DNA from: Protonemura montana
Lineage: Eukaryota > Arthropoda > Insecta > Plecoptera > Nemouridae
Assembly (NCBI GenBank): GCA_947568835.1
Contig: CANOQG010000003.1
Span: 434,001 to 498,000, forward strand
DNA: 64,000 bases
Direction of reading: 5' to 3'
The notes under the pieces are model-generated. The model was not told where the DNA came from. It was given only the letters and a program-made list of their open reading frames with translations, and did no database searches. The translations under genes were made by a program, and so were the position numbers. Of the stretch, positions 22,441 to 35,166 are shown one piece after another. Each line of letters begins with the position of its first letter. Within the stretch, counting starts at the first letter, position 1.

Positions 22441-25254
22441 CAGCCATGCAATATCATACAATACCATAGAATACCATTGAACACCATTGAATACTATAGA
22501 ATACCATAGAATACCAAAGAATACCATAGAATAACATAGAAAACCAAACACCTCATTTTAAGGGTAGAAATGATCACTACTATAAGATTATGGTGAAAGC
22601 ATTTGGAAGGAGGTTAAAGAACAGAAATTCATTGGTGGATAAAGGCATTGCTGAGTGGAACGGGTTGCCTGAGAAAGTTTTTGAAAACAGGCCACCAGTT
22701 AAATTATTTAGGAAGAGAGTGTTAGAATTAAGTTAGAATTTAGGTTATTATTAAGTAAATGTGTTAATATAAGTCAATGTGCCACCGAATATGTACTAAT
22801 TATTCTAAGCATAAATAAAGTTTTCATTCATTCATTCATTCAATACTAAAGAACACCATAGAAAACCAAACAATAACATAGAATACCAAAGAATACCATA
22901 CAATACCATACAATATCATAAAACTCCATAGAATACCAAAGTATACCATAGAATTCCATAGAATACCATATAATACCAAACAATACCATACAATACCATA
23001 CAATACCATAGAATACCAAAGACTACCAAACAATACCATACAATACCATATAATACCATAGAATACCAAACAATACCATAGAATACCATACAATAAAAAT
23101 ACAATACCATACAATACCATTGAATACCAAAAAATACCATAGAATACCAAACAATACCAAAGAATACCAAAGAATACAATATAACTCCATAGAATAACAT
23201 AGTATAACATAGTGTACCATAGAACACCATAGAATACCAAACAATACCAAACAATACCATAAAATACCATAGAATACCATACAATATCATAGAATACCAT
23301 AGAAAACCATAGAATACCATAGAATACCATAGGATACCATAGAATGCCATAGAATACCAAAGAATAAAATACAATACCATACAATACCATACAATACCAT
23401 ATAATACCAAACAATACCAATCAATACCATAGAATACCATAGAATACCATACAAAACCATACAATACCATAGAATACCATAGAATACCATAAAATACCAT
23501 AGTATACCATAGAATACCATTGAATAAAATACAATACCATACAATACCATAGAATACCATAGAATACCAAAAATACCATACAATACCATAGAATACCATA
23601 CAATACCATACAATACCATACAATACCATAGAATACCAAAGAACACCATAGAATACCAAACAATACCATAGAATACCATTGAATACATAAGAACTCCATA
23701 GAATTACATAGTATACTATAGTATACCATAGAACACCATAGAATACCATACAGTACCATTCAATACGATAGAATTCCATAGAATACCAAACAATACCATA
23801 CAATACTATAGAATACCATAGAATACCATAGAATACCATAGAATAGAATACAATATCATAGAATACCAAAGAACCCCATATTATATCATACAATACCATA
23901 GAACTCCAAAGCATACCATAGAATACCATAGTATACCATAGAACACCTTAGAATACAATATAATATCATAGAATACCATAGAACCCCATAGAATACCATA
24001 GAATACCATAGAATACCATAAAATGCCATAGAATACCATAGAATATCATAGAATACTATAGAATATCATAGAATACCAAAGAATACAATACAACTTCATA
24101 GAATACCATAGAATACCAGAGAATGCCATAGACTTCCATAGTATATTATAGAATAGCATAGAACTCCATAGGATACCATAGAATACCATAGAATACTATA
24201 GAATACAATAGAAAACCATAGAATACCGTAGAAGACTATAGAATACCAAACAATATCATAGAATACCATATAACTCTATAAAATACCATGGAATACCAAA
24301 GAATACCAAAGAATACCAAAGAATACCATAGAATACCATAGAATACCATAGAATACCATAGAACACCATAGAATACCATAGAACACCATGGAACACCATA
24401 GAATACCATTGAATACCATGGAAAAACCATAGAATACTATAGCATACCATAGAATACCATAGAATACCGAAGAACACCATGGAACACCATAGAATACCAT
24501 AGTATATCATAAAAACACCATAGAACACAATAGAATACCATAAAACACCATAGAACACCATAGAACACCAAAGAATACCATTAACTCCATATTATACCAT
24601 AGAACTCCGTAGAATATTATAAAATACCATAGAATACCATTGAATACAATAGAATACCATAGAAGACCATATTATATTATATAATACAAAAGAATACCAT
24701 AGAATACCATAGAATACCGTAGAAGACCATATAATTCCATACAATATCATAGATTACCATAAAACTCCATTGAATACCTTTAAATACCATAGAATACCAT
24801 AGAATACCATAGAATACCAAAGAATACCATAGATTACCATAGAACACCATAGAACACCATAGAACACACTAGAACACCATAGAAAACCATAGAATACCAA
24901 AGAATACATTAGAATACCATACAATACCATACAAAACCATACAATACCATAGAAATTCATAGAATATTATAGAATACCATAGAATACCATAGAATACCAT
25001 AGAATACCATAGAACACCATAGAACACCATAGAACACCATAGAACACAATAGAATACCATAGAAAACCAAAGAATACCATAGAATACTGTCGAATACTAA
25101 AGAATACCATACATTTTCATTCAATACCATACAATATCAAACAATAATATTAAATACCATCCAAAAACATCCAATACCAAAGAATACCATACTTAACAAT
25201 AAAATACCATACAATACCATGCAGTATAATACAATCATATACAATTAGATACAA
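22441..25254 (-). repeat. TATGG/TATTC pentanucleotide array B2, unit 2
   Basis: Matches 5831-8640 nearly base for base, including rare variants and the embedded LINE. Few substitutions are visible by eye, for example near 23243 and 25193. In such a mutable sequence this close match implies recent duplication. Confidence 0.95.
22551..22841 (+). mobile_element. LINE 3' fragment, second copy
   Basis: The same fragment at the same place in the array as 5937-6227. The frame ends at 22734-22736, followed by the UTR and CATT tail. It was copied with the array, not inserted anew, so the insertion predates the duplication of units 1 and 2. Confidence 0.8.
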
Positions 25255-26035
25255 TGTCGAGATCAATCAAGTGACTCTTTTGTATCTTGCTAGCCGAAAA
25301 CCAACAATATTTTTGATACTTTACTATACTTAAACACTTTTAAATCATCGTGAAAAAGACGTAGCGGCATGTAAAACTGTATTTGAACAATAGAAGCCAA
25401 TTTCGCACGTTTTCCGTTCAGTTTTGGAGATTTTGAAATTGAATTTGACATTGACGTTGACTTTGACGTTTAAATTTGACGTTTGAATTTCCTGAATGCA
25501 CTGCCGAAAAGATACATTCACGATTTCGTACACCTTGCCGTGGTGTCAAAAAAGCAAACAATTGATCAAAGCTGTCAGTTTATTAGCAAAATAAATTCTT
25601 TTTTCACGTTAAACGATCGCAATTGAATGTGTTTTTGCTCAATTACATCAACAACTTTATTACAAATGCATGAAAAATAACCGTGGAGCTCAAGGCTAGA
25701 AAAACTTGAGTATTAAAAAAGTTATAAAATCGAGCTGCATCGCCTGGCTCTGAGATATCTTGCCGTCATATTTAGCAACTTTTCACCATGAAAACGATTT
25801 TTAATCGCTGTGAAAATGTCGCACGCCAATGTAAAAGTTAATTCTGAAAAATTCTAGCCCATTTCCGTACGTTTTTAGTCGAATTGCGCAATTTCTATAA
25901 ACAGTAGAGCGGCCGGTTACATCCCAGCCACCCACCCAGCCAGCCAGCCAGCCACCCACAAACTAAAAAGTTGAACATCGCAATTTAAGGCTTTTATATA
26001 AGGTTAACTAGCAGTACCCGATGCCTAACGGCACC
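25255..26035. repeat. Module A short form, unit 2 (mosaic)
   Basis: The left part matches 8641-9090. From about 25710 the sequence switches to the unit 2 long form (AAGTTATAAAATCGAGCTGC, TTTTTAATCGC, GTCGCACGCC). It also carries a four-fold AGCC run near 25935. The switch inside the module suggests gene conversion or crossover between A copies. Confidence 0.8.
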
Positions 26036-26896
26036 TGTTGTTCTTATCCCTAGTGGTTTTATTTTAGTATATTAGTATTGTCTTTGAACTTGGATTAACA
26101 ATTACAAATAGCTCACTACTGTTTTTCTAGTACCCTATGCCCATAGGGCATATGCCGATAGGATAGATCATGACAAAAATATATGGGCCTAGGCCAAAAT
26201 CTAGTCCCTAAGCCCTGGGACCGAACTGAGACTTTACACTTAATGTAGCCTCTACGCATACATTTAAGAAACTTTTATGGGACAACAAAATAAAGTACTG
26301 AAAAAATGGCAAGAAAACAAAGTATTGTGCCCTTACGACTTGATATACCATACTATGCCTGATTTCCGCCAGTACTTTCAACGATGATGGCTAACCAGCA
26401 GCATTGCTTATAAGGACACAACCATTTGGTGTGCTTTTTGGACAGAAAGGAATCATTACAAATATTTTTGGTTTGGTTTCAGTGACGAAGGTTTTTTTTT
26501 GAAGATTAAACACACAAAAAATGTACCTATTCATTACTGTAATTTTTATTTGCCAATATTATGATCATTTTTACAAATATAAGAAATATTCACATGTTTA
26601 CGACGATTTGCGTTGAAAACTTTGACCATTTGAAAGCAACAGTCAATGCAGACCAGCCATGTCGCAGTATCGCCACTGTTCATTCGTAATTGAAAGTAAT
26701 CTCCGCAATGGTGCCATGAAGAAGTTCCTTCTCCACGATTGGCAGGGGGAGGGGCTGTCTAAAACAAAATAAAAATAGACGGCAAGAGAGAGGCACCATT
26801 CTTGGAGAAATGAAAAGTTTCTAAATGTATTCAAGCTGTTAAGTGAGAGAATTTTAAAAATATTTGTTATGCCGGGGCCCCCATCCCGCCCCGGCA
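26036..26896. repeat. Module D, unit 2, with both hairpins
   Basis: Nearly identical to 9414-10274. It includes the CTAG-linked hairpin (about 26126-26148) and the GC-rich 9-bp-stem hairpin at 26870-26896. It keeps TTTTAGTATATTAG, which is shortened in units 3 and 4. Confidence 0.8.
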
Positions 26897-26992
26897 GCAT
26901 GGCGATCGTCGCACACTACATCGCCTCTGCCTTACACTATCAAAGATTGTGCAGCCCGTTGCAAGCAACAGGAATCTCTGATGTGCGGACAT

Positions 26993-27385
26993 GCAAGGAT
27001 TCATGCAAGGATCAACTGTGTCGGATAGGTAGGATGCATTGTTCAGTTTTTAGACTGATGCAATGCTATCATGCTTGGTGGTTAGTTGGTTTGGCATTCC
27101 AAGATGGAATCAAGAAGAGAGATGCAAGGATTCATGCAAGGATCAACTGTGTCGGATAGGTAGGATGCATTGTTCAGTTTTTAGACTGATGCAATGCTAT
27201 CATGCTTGGTGGTTAGTTGGTTTGACATTCCAAGATGGAATCAAGAAGAGAGATGCAAGGATTCATGCAAGGATCAACTGTGTCGGATAGGTAGGATGCA
27301 TTGTTCAGTTTTTAGACTGGTGCAATGCTATCATGCTTGGTGGATAGTTGGTTTGACATTCCAAGATAGAATCAAGAAAAGAGAA
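26993..27385. repeat. 131-bp tandem repeat, 3 copies
   Basis: Copy starts are at 26993, 27124 and 27255. The last copy has the same terminal variant (GGATAGTTGG, AAGATAGAATC) as the last copy of unit 1, so whole internal copies were gained or lost. Confidence 0.97.
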
Positions 27386-27441
27386 ACATGCAGTAAAAAG
27401 ACCGACACGAAAGTAAGATTGTGACCTTAAAAAAATTGCAA

Positions 27442-28190
27442 ACATGCAGATAGAAAACAGCAGGTTGCATAACTATTAACTACTTACTTATACCGACTAC
27501 TACTACTTACTACTAAGTAACTACTTTACTAAATCTATGGTATTTTTTTTTGTTTTTTTGTTTTTTTGAACATGCATGACATGCAGATGGAAAACAGCAG
27601 GTTGCATAACTATTAACTACTTACTAACCAACTACTACTTATTACTACTTAGTAACTACTTTACTAAATCTATGGTATTTTTTTTTGTTTTTTTGTTTTT
27701 TTGAACATGCATGACATGCAGATAGAAAACAGCAGGTTGCATAACTATAAACTACTTACTTACCAACTACTACTTATTACTACTTAGTAACTACTTTACT
27801 AAATCTATGGTATTTTTTTTTGTTTTTTTGTTTTTTTGAACATGCATGACATGCAGATAGAAAACAGCAGGTTGCATAACTATAAACTACTTACTTACCA
27901 ACTACTACTTCTTACTACTTAGTAACTACTTTACTAAATCTATGATTTTTTTTTTGTTTTTTTGTTTTTTTGAACATGCATGACATGCAGATGGAAAACA
28001 GCAGGTTGCATAACTATTAACTACTTACTTACCAACTACTACTACTTACTACTTAGTAACTACTTTACTAAATCTATGATTTTTTTTTTGTTTTTTTGTT
28101 TTTTTGAACATGCATGACATGCAGATGGAAAACAGCAGGCTGCATTTCTAATACTATTAGTTAGAAGTAACTACTTTACTAAATGTATGT
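27442..28190. repeat. ~135-bp T-rich tandem repeat, unit 2
   Basis: Six starts at ACATGCAG, the last partial. The first four copies follow unit 1 closely. The final full copies resemble those of unit 3, with T-runs of the form TTTTTTTTTGTTTTTTTG. Confidence 0.93.
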
Positions 28191-28487
28191 ACAATATAAT
28201 CTATCAATTAATGTACATGCATAATTGTCTAGCTCTGGGAGGAGCAGTTCCGTTAGAGTGTCCACATGCGAGCGCAATGGTCGTGAAGTTAAAGGGCTAT
28301 GCGGCGTCCGGTGCTTTATACCTGCAGCAGAAAAGCGTGTCAGCATGGTGAAATATATGGGAATTGGGTTGCTACCTGCCGTGCTAGTCACGGTTCCTGG
28401 TCTGCCCTACCTAGCCTTACTGAATTTAAATTTATCTAGGAAATGTTACCGCTATTGCAAATGTAAGGGATAGTACAATGATAGGAT
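28191..28487 (-). other. RepHel 3' flank, unit 2
   Basis: Counterpart of 11706-12001 with a few substitutions. The small minus-strand frame (28179-28391) stays open. No firm function. Confidence 0.4.
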
Positions 28488-31400
28488 TTAGGAGGAGGAG
28501 GCGTCCATTGGAACTTCTTCATCCGCATCCGAAACAGCGAGTTGACTAAGCGACTGCTCAAGGGCCTGCTGGTCAGCCTCTTGATAGCCACTACGCGAGG
28601 AAGGATCCGCTGCCTGGTGGTCCGGCGCATGAATCTCGAGCACCTCCTGGTACACGATGTTCTTGGTGAAGGTGGTGTTGCTCGAGACGATCAACTTGCC
28701 CTGCGCCTCGTTACCGGCGACTGCCACGAAGATTGAGTCCAAAGAGCGAGCCCGAGAAAGCGCCACGTATAGCTGACCGTGTCCGAATACTGGTTTTTCT
28801 AAATGAATTCCCACCCTCTTTAAAGATTGACCCTGGGCTTTATTGATGGTCATGGCGAATGCCAGACGGATCGGAAACTGGCGCCTTGTCATCGTAAAGG
28901 GCATGCCAATGTCCGAGGGAGTTAGGTTGACTCTACATAGGAAAGTGCGTCGTCCCGCACAGCGCCCTCCGATGATCCTGCAGTCGATCACGTGCTCGTG
29001 GAGTGCAACAACGCTGAGTCGAGTCCCATTGCATAGGCCGGCTCTCACGTCGACGTTCCTCATGAGCATCACGATTGCATGAACTTTCAGACGAAGCTTG
29101 TGCGGTGGCATCCCGGATGGCGTTAATGAATTTAGATATTCTACGGGATAATCGGTAGCCAAAACGTCGCCATCTTCGCCTTCACTGACATCGACAGTGT
29201 CGGCGCTGCAGTATTCGAACACGTCACCTTCGAGGCGCTCAAGAACGTTGTCATTGATGTTCAAAGACTCCACGTTCTTCGGGCAGAGGATGGCATGGTC
29301 TTGCATCACGGCCATCTCGGCAGCACTAATGCTCGTGCCGAAGACGGCGTCAATGACGCAGTCCACGACGCATTGGACAGGTAATGCGATGGTGTCATCC
29401 GGGAGGTGGCAGTCATTCAAAATCTCGCCGTTTCCGACACGCAAGAGCCACTCGACGAACTCTACTTCGCCTGGGTTGGCGCGCATGTTCGCGCGCAGCT
29501 CGAGGGTGCGGAACAACGACCAAAGCGCGCCACGCTTAATGCATTGCTCGACAATGGTCGTTCGGTTGCCATTTCGAACGACTGGGAGGCACTGCCTAAA
29601 ATCCCCGCCGATAACGATCACCTTTCCGCCGAACGGACGCTCATCGTTTGTCACGTCTCTTAGCGTCCGCTCGATCACGTTCAGGGCCAGCAGAGGCGCC
29701 ATGGGTCCTTCATCCAAGATGATGACCTTGGCCGCCCTCAGCGAAGCGCCCTCGGCGGAGTTGGGCTTCACGCCAGACGTGCTGTTTTCCACAATCGGAA
29801 CAGGCAATCGAAATCGCGAGTGGCAGGTCCTCCCTCCCTTCAGTAACGTCGCCGCAATGCCCGTCCACGCGACGGCCACGGCTCGCTCGCCTCGGGCTCG
29901 CAGCGTGCTGATGAGGGTGTTGTATAGGAAGGTCTTCCCGCTGCCGCCCGGGCCGTCCAGGTAGAAGCACCTCTGCTCGGCGTTCGGGTCGTCGATTGCT
30001 GCCATCACCGCGTCGAATGCCACGCGCTGCCTGCCGTTGAGCTTCACCACGTTCTCCTCGGCCTCTTCCCTTTCGGCGGTCTGGTCGAACTGCTCGTCGA
30101 CAGCAACGATGACTGGCACTCGAGGCGCCGGCAAACCGATTTCGGCGTTGGTCAGGCGGTGTAGGGCAAGGACGGACTGGATGGAATTCAGGGCCAACTG
30201 TTCTGCCTCGATGGGGTCGTGTTCTCGGGCGAAATCTTCGCAGAAATCGCCCTTGAAACGCTCCCATAGAGACAGCGGGTCAAGAGGCTGACAGAACGCG
30301 CAAATGATAGCAAACAGCTGACGAAGTTCGTTTGGCATCTTTATAGCAACCGCCTCCTGCAGACATTTCTGCCACTCGTCGTCGTCCATTAGAAGGTTGC
30401 GTGCGATGGCAGCTTCCTTGAAGGTAGCGTAAACCCTACCCTGGAACGTGCGCACGTCCTCGAATGAGGTGGCGCCGGCGACGTGTAGCAAAAGGAGACG
30501 AAGATGGTATCGCTCGATCTGCCGGGGCGTCACGGAGTACATTCGGCTGATGATGGAGCCGGCACCTCGCTTTCGTGGCTTCCACGCTTTGCCCTCGAAA
30601 CGGAAGTGGTACGGGATGTCGATGTACTTGTACTGCCGTGCCGCCGGGTTGCTACTATTCAGCGCAAACCATGCCGTCAGCGTAGTCAGCGCAGCCCTGC
30701 CGCGTTCTGCTGCGGCTTCCTCGTCTCCAGGACGGAACGTGACCATGTGGTCACCCTCGAGGTGGATCGCCAAACGGATGATAGTGTGCGACTTTTCGTG
30801 CATTTCAAATCCGAAAATTCTCCACGCAGCCTCTTGGGGACTCACGTAGCGAGAGTCGATGAACTGTGAGACCTCGTCCCACACCAACTCTTGCTGGGCA
30901 CCGTGCGCTGGACGTGGCTCATGATCGCCCTCCGCGGGGACAGAGACGCGGAGCTGGACCCTGGCACAGTCGTGACCTTTGTACACGTACTTGCACAGGT
31001 ACTTGACCGTCTTCGCGGATCCACAGTGCTCGATGTTCAGGTGGCAGTCAAACTTGGAGCTTAAGTACTTGTTGTAAGGCACTACGTCTCGGTTGTCGAC
31101 CACTCTTCCTGAGATGGTATGCGTCTGCCCGCTCTCTCGACGGCGATAGACGGTGAAACCCCCCTCGTTGACCACAGTCACATCTGTGAACGACTTGGGG
31201 AACTTCTTCTTACACTTTCCGTCCTCCATGCACACAGAGGACATGTTCCGAGCGCCGCACGGGCCGTGGATCATCGACGACACGATGACCTTGTGCAGTC
31301 TCTCCTCGGTCACCGGATCGGGCAACTCGGCACAGATAAGTGCGTCTACCTCCTCGGGAGTGCGGATCTTGTCCTCGTCGCGAAGGATTACCAGGATGTG

Positions 31401-33962
31401 AGCGTGAGGGAGTCCACGTTTTTGGAACTCGATCACGTGGAAGTGAGCCATGGGAACGCCCAGCACGTGCCTCTTGGTGAGATCAGACATGAGCTCCTTG
31501 AGTTTAAGTTGGAATACTCGCGCGGTGAGATCGGGTCGGTCTTCTGCCCTTTCGTACGCCGCTAGGCTCGTCTGAATCTCAGGCCACTTCGGATTACACG
31601 TCATAGTAAGGAAAAGATCGGGTTTTCCAAACTTGGTGACGATACTCATAGCGTCTTGATATAGCTGCTGGCAATGCCTGGGGCTTCCGATGAAACTGGA
31701 AGGCAGAATCACCATCTTCCCGACATTGCAGCCCTGCCGCTCAGCACGGTTCGCCAAGTGGTCCATGAGCCCACTGTAGAGTTCGGCGCGCAGCGTTTTC
31801 TGGTTCCTGATGACGAACTCAAGGCGATTGCCCTCAACCTTGATATAGGCGTCTACCATAAACTGCTGCGTCAGCTTGCCGGCGTGCAGCACTGGATGGA
31901 AGGCGCCGACACGCTCGTGGAGTCGATGGCTATAAAACTCCATTAGAGTGACGACGCTGTGCTTAGATTGCCTGGTGTGCGGCATACCTCGTTGCCAGCC
32001 GGGTTCTCCACGTGGGAACAACAGCACGTAGCTGAGCGGATCCGTGTTGGGCGACAGGACAGACAGCTGCTCAATAAATCCGCCACGAGTATGGATACGA
32101 ATATCACGTCCTAGAGGAGGCATGCCACCGTCAACGCTCTGATAAACAACGGCCACCTCGTGGGCCGTAGGATTTTCGTACAGCCGCCGTCGGTCATCCA
32201 CGAAACGCAGTTCGGCCATGACCTCGGGTCGCCCCTCGGCAGCTGCACGGATCCTGTCGTCGGCCTCCACCTGACCTAACGTTTTAAGCCCTTGGGCAAA
32301 AGGATTTATTTCGCGAACCAGCGCGTCCAGCTCATGAAGCAGGTTGGGTAGCAGATTAGCATTCTGGCGCCTGTCCATTCGATGCGTCTTCGCTTGTTCC
32401 GCGTCAAGAAAGTACAGGTGCGAATAGAGGGGATTCTGCACCGCCTGCCCCATATGGCCGATCCTATGCTGGATGTTGCCATGGACACGAAAACAGTATG
32501 TGCCACGGCCCTGGGGGATGTCCGTCTTAACTCCGACTGAAGCGAAGGAGAGCGAACTGTTGTACGACCGGATGTTTTTGCGGAAGTTCTTAGACTCGCA
32601 ATGATCTCCGGTCAGCAACGCATGCATTAAATCGGGATACGCGAGGAGAGGCTCGAGGATTACGTTGCCCGAGTGACAACAGAGTTTGTAAATTTTGTCA
32701 GAAGGACGCTCTCCTGCGAAGTACAGAGCGCCGCACACCCTGCATACTTCGTCCATTCTGCCGCAGTGAAAAAGGGCGACGTCAGCGACGTCTTGCCGTG
32801 CAGCCTCCAAGTGGAAAGGATGAAGGTTCACTGGAGCAAGATCAGGTTCGAACTGATCGTCTGCCACGTCAATAGCCTCGACCGCGACTCGCTGGCTTTG
32901 CTCTAGTTCAGCCTCTTGGGCGCGTTGAGACGCCTCCTCCTCAGCGCGCTGAGAGACTTCCACTTCGAATGCCGCGAGCTTATCCCTGGTCTCTATATTT
33001 CGACGCTGCTGAGATCGCTCCCGCGCGGCGACTAATCGGCTCTCGCGCGCCTCTGTAGTCTCATGCTGCCTTTCACACTGCGTTTGAACTGCCTTCTGGC
33101 TTAATCGCTGAAGGCGCTGTTCCTCAGCTTCGTCGCTCAAGCGGCGACGCTTGAACTCTGCCATAAGGGCTAGTCGCTGAAGGCGCTGTTCGTCAGCTTC
33201 GTTACTCAAGCGGCGACGCTTTGACTCTGCCATAAGGGCTAGTCGCTGAAGGCGCTGTTCGTCAGCTTCGTCACTCAAGCGGCAACGCTTTGACTCTGCC
33301 TTAAGGGCTAGTCGCTGAAGGCGCTGTTCTTCCGTACATTTTGCCAAGCGGAGGCGCTCAGACTCGGCCTTTTTAGCAAGAAGCTGTAGGCGTCGTCCCT
33401 CAGAAGCTTCGTCTAGTCGTCGACGCTTCGACTCGGCAACCTGAGCCAGACGCAGAAGACGCTGGGCCTCATCCTCAGCCTTTCTGCGCTGGCGAGCATT
33501 TCTAGCTTTTTCCGCTAGTCGGGCACTTCGTTCGTTTGCTGCTACTTGCACTTTCTTGTCCTCTTGGAGCTGGCCAACTGAATTTTCCAGGATCTTAGTC
33601 TGGTCAAGGGATGGGAGTATAGACGGCAAATTGTCGGAAAAGGAATGCATATAGCGGCTTGTAGAGGGTTGATCATAAAAAGCTGGAAGAGAAGCGGGGG
33701 CGGCCTGTTCTAATAATGAATCATGCTTTAAGACACTCACCGGGGCTTCTCTAAGAACAGCGGAAAGAAAAGGACGCTGCTCGTCGAGCGTCGACGTCGA
33801 CGGGCTTGCAGTCGCCTGATGGTCGGCGTGCTCGGCCGTCTCTCTCGTCCTCGCTCTCTCGTCAGCAGCAGCCCTTTTCCTCGCCGCCGCGCTCTCCGCT
33901 CTTGCCGTTGCACCTTTCCCGCCCTTCCGAGACGTCAGATTTACACGCTTCTTGGGTGGCAT
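28488..33962 (-). CDS. Helitron RepHel replicase/helicase, copy 2 (1824 aa)
   Basis: Intact copy of the same rolling-circle replicase/helicase. It differs from copy 1 at residues 123 (Q to K), 137 (N to K), 397 (I to L), 496 (Y to N) and 1720 (N to H), and lacks one terminal Ser. The nuclease HUH (852-855), tyrosines 988 and 992, and helicase motifs at 1337-1344, 1416-1421 and 1733-1739 are unchanged. Residues 397 and 496 are shared with copy 3, so copy 1 is the outlier there. Four of the five changes fall in the N-terminal third, outside the nuclease and helicase cores. That is consistent with constraint or simply with small numbers. The in-frame upstream stop and the acceptor-like sequence before the ATG are conserved. 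Confidence 0.97.
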   Translation of the reverse strand: MPPKKRVNLTSRKGGKGATARAESAAARKRAAADERARTRETAEHADHQATASPSTSTLDEQRPFLSAVLREAPVSVLKHDSLLEQAAPASLPAFYDQPSTSRYMHSFSDNLPSILPSLDQTKILENSVGQLQEDKKVQVAANERSARLAEKARNARQRRKAEDEAQRLLRLAQVAESKRRRLDEASEGRRLQLLAKKAESERLRLAKCTEEQRLQRLALKAESKRCRLSDEADEQRLQRLALMAESKRRRLSNEADEQRLQRLALMAEFKRRRLSDEAEEQRLQRLSQKAVQTQCERQHETTEARESRLVAARERSQQRRNIETRDKLAAFEVEVSQRAEEEASQRAQEAELEQSQRVAVEAIDVADDQFEPDLAPVNLHPFHLEAARQDVADVALFHCGRMDEVCRVCGALYFAGERPSDKIYKLCCHSGNVILEPLLAYPDLMHALLTGDHCESKNFRKNIRSYNSSLSFASVGVKTDIPQGRGTYCFRVHGNIQHRIGHMGQAVQNPLYSHLYFLDAEQAKTHRMDRRQNANLLPNLLHELDALVREINPFAQGLKTLGQVEADDRIRAAAEGRPEVMAELRFVDDRRRLYENPTAHEVAVVYQSVDGGMPPLGRDIRIHTRGGFIEQLSVLSPNTDPLSYVLLFPRGEPGWQRGMPHTRQSKHSVVTLMEFYSHRLHERVGAFHPVLHAGKLTQQFMVDAYIKVEGNRLEFVIRNQKTLRAELYSGLMDHLANRAERQGCNVGKMVILPSSFIGSPRHCQQLYQDAMSIVTKFGKPDLFLTMTCNPKWPEIQTSLAAYERAEDRPDLTARVFQLKLKELMSDLTKRHVLGVPMAHFHVIEFQKRGLPHAHILVILRDEDKIRTPEEVDALICAELPDPVTEERLHKVIVSSMIHGPCGARNMSSVCMEDGKCKKKFPKSFTDVTVVNEGGFTVYRRRESGQTHTISGRVVDNRDVVPYNKYLSSKFDCHLNIEHCGSAKTVKYLCKYVYKGHDCARVQLRVSVPAEGDHEPRPAHGAQQELVWDEVSQFIDSRYVSPQEAAWRIFGFEMHEKSHTIIRLAIHLEGDHMVTFRPGDEEAAAERGRAALTTLTAWFALNSSNPAARQYKYIDIPYHFRFEGKAWKPRKRGAGSIISRMYSVTPRQIERYHLRLLLLHVAGATSFEDVRTFQGRVYATFKEAAIARNLLMDDDEWQKCLQEAVAIKMPNELRQLFAIICAFCQPLDPLSLWERFKGDFCEDFAREHDPIEAEQLALNSIQSVLALHRLTNAEIGLPAPRVPVIVAVDEQFDQTAEREEAEENVVKLNGRQRVAFDAVMAAIDDPNAEQRCFYLDGPGGSGKTFLYNTLISTLRARGERAVAVAWTGIAATLLKGGRTCHSRFRLPVPIVENSTSGVKPNSAEGASLRAAKVIILDEGPMAPLLALNVIERTLRDVTNDERPFGGKVIVIGGDFRQCLPVVRNGNRTTIVEQCIKRGALWSLFRTLELRANMRANPGEVEFVEWLLRVGNGEILNDCHLPDDTIALPVQCVVDCVIDAVFGTSISAAEMAVMQDHAILCPKNVESLNINDNVLERLEGDVFEYCSADTVDVSEGEDGDVLATDYPVEYLNSLTPSGMPPHKLRLKVHAIVMLMRNVDVRAGLCNGTRLSVVALHEHVIDCRIIGGRCAGRRTFLCRVNLTPSDIGMPFTMTRRQFPIRLAFAMTINKAQGQSLKRVGIHLEKPVFGHGQLYVALSRARSLDSIFVAVAGNEAQGKLIVSSNTTFTKNIVYQEVLEIHAPDHQAADPSSRSGYQEADQQALEQSLSQLAVSDADEEVPMDASSS

Positions 33963-35166
33963 CTGTGTAAAGAAAGCGAGGCTTTAGTAATGCCTAGCGT
34001 AGCCGAGCTGACGCGGGAATGGCTGAGCACGAACCGACCGCCATGTTCAATAAAAATGACCTCACGCAAATATCATGCCAGGCTAAATGTATGCTTTAAT
34101 ATGCACAACAATCACTTCAGTTTCTTTACAAAGAAATATGCTAATTTGCTTCGAATGCGAGCTTGGACGCCATGTTGAACACACTTCTAATTGTTGGAAC
34201 GGTGGGCATGGGAGGATTGGGGAGGGGGATGAGAATCGCGTCGAGCGATTGCATCATGTTACGTAAAAATGACGTCATGGAAATATCCACAAGACGGGCA
34301 AAATGTATGCTTTCCAGTCTTGATGATGAACGATAATTTTAATAATTAAGTAGCTAAACGCTATAAAATCACTATCAATAATTGAATCACTTGATGATAT
34401 CAGTGGTTACTATTACTGGATATTGTGACATGCAAATTAAATCTGAAATAAGATTACCTTGAATAGCGACGAAATTCTTTCCCACAAGAGTGTTTCGCCG
34501 TGTAGGTAATCCGCACTCTCATGCTATACTAACTGCTATAGCAAATGGCGGTTGGCGAGCTTTGGGAGTGTGACTAATTGCCGAGCGTGGATGCCGATCA
34601 AAAAGCGGTAACCAACAACCCGCTACGTAAAATGACGTCACGCAAATTCAAACTTGAACACCACGCGCGACGATTTAAATTACGTGCCATAAGAAGCTGT
34701 CGATGCTACACGCTGTAAATGAATGAAGCCAGAAGTCAAATTATTGTGGTCAGTGATCATAATAATATGTCTTTAGAGGTTAACTAATTAATTACGCGTT
34801 AAATCACTACTAAATTTATCTGAAAACTTATTAAAGAAACACAATTGAACACAAAATATGCACCTGTGCCTTTTTAAAGCCTTTTATGGGACCACCACCC
34901 AAAGAACTAAGAAAATAAATAAGAAAATATAGTTTTTGGCCCTTTCGATTTAAATAAGCATTTTGCCTCTTCACCAGTAGCTACCCTATGCTCTGCGGGC
35001 ATGCCCGATGGCCAGATCATTACTCAAATATGGCCCTAGTCCATTACCTAGGTCCTCAGACCTGGGATATATTTCTTTTTAAAATATGTCTTTTAATGTA
35101 CATTCAGAAGGCATTATTAAAGCCCATTGCCCAATAGATGTAAAGATACAAACTGCTGATTTAAAA
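33963..35166 (-). promoter_or_regulatory. RepHel upstream region, unit 2
   Basis: CRE palindromes at 34270-34277 and 34633-34640, and the TGACCTCA variant near 34057, are all preserved, as are the YY1-like words. Small indels between the motifs (for example GGTTACTATT for GGTTGACTATT) show that the spacing is not fixed. Confidence 0.55.
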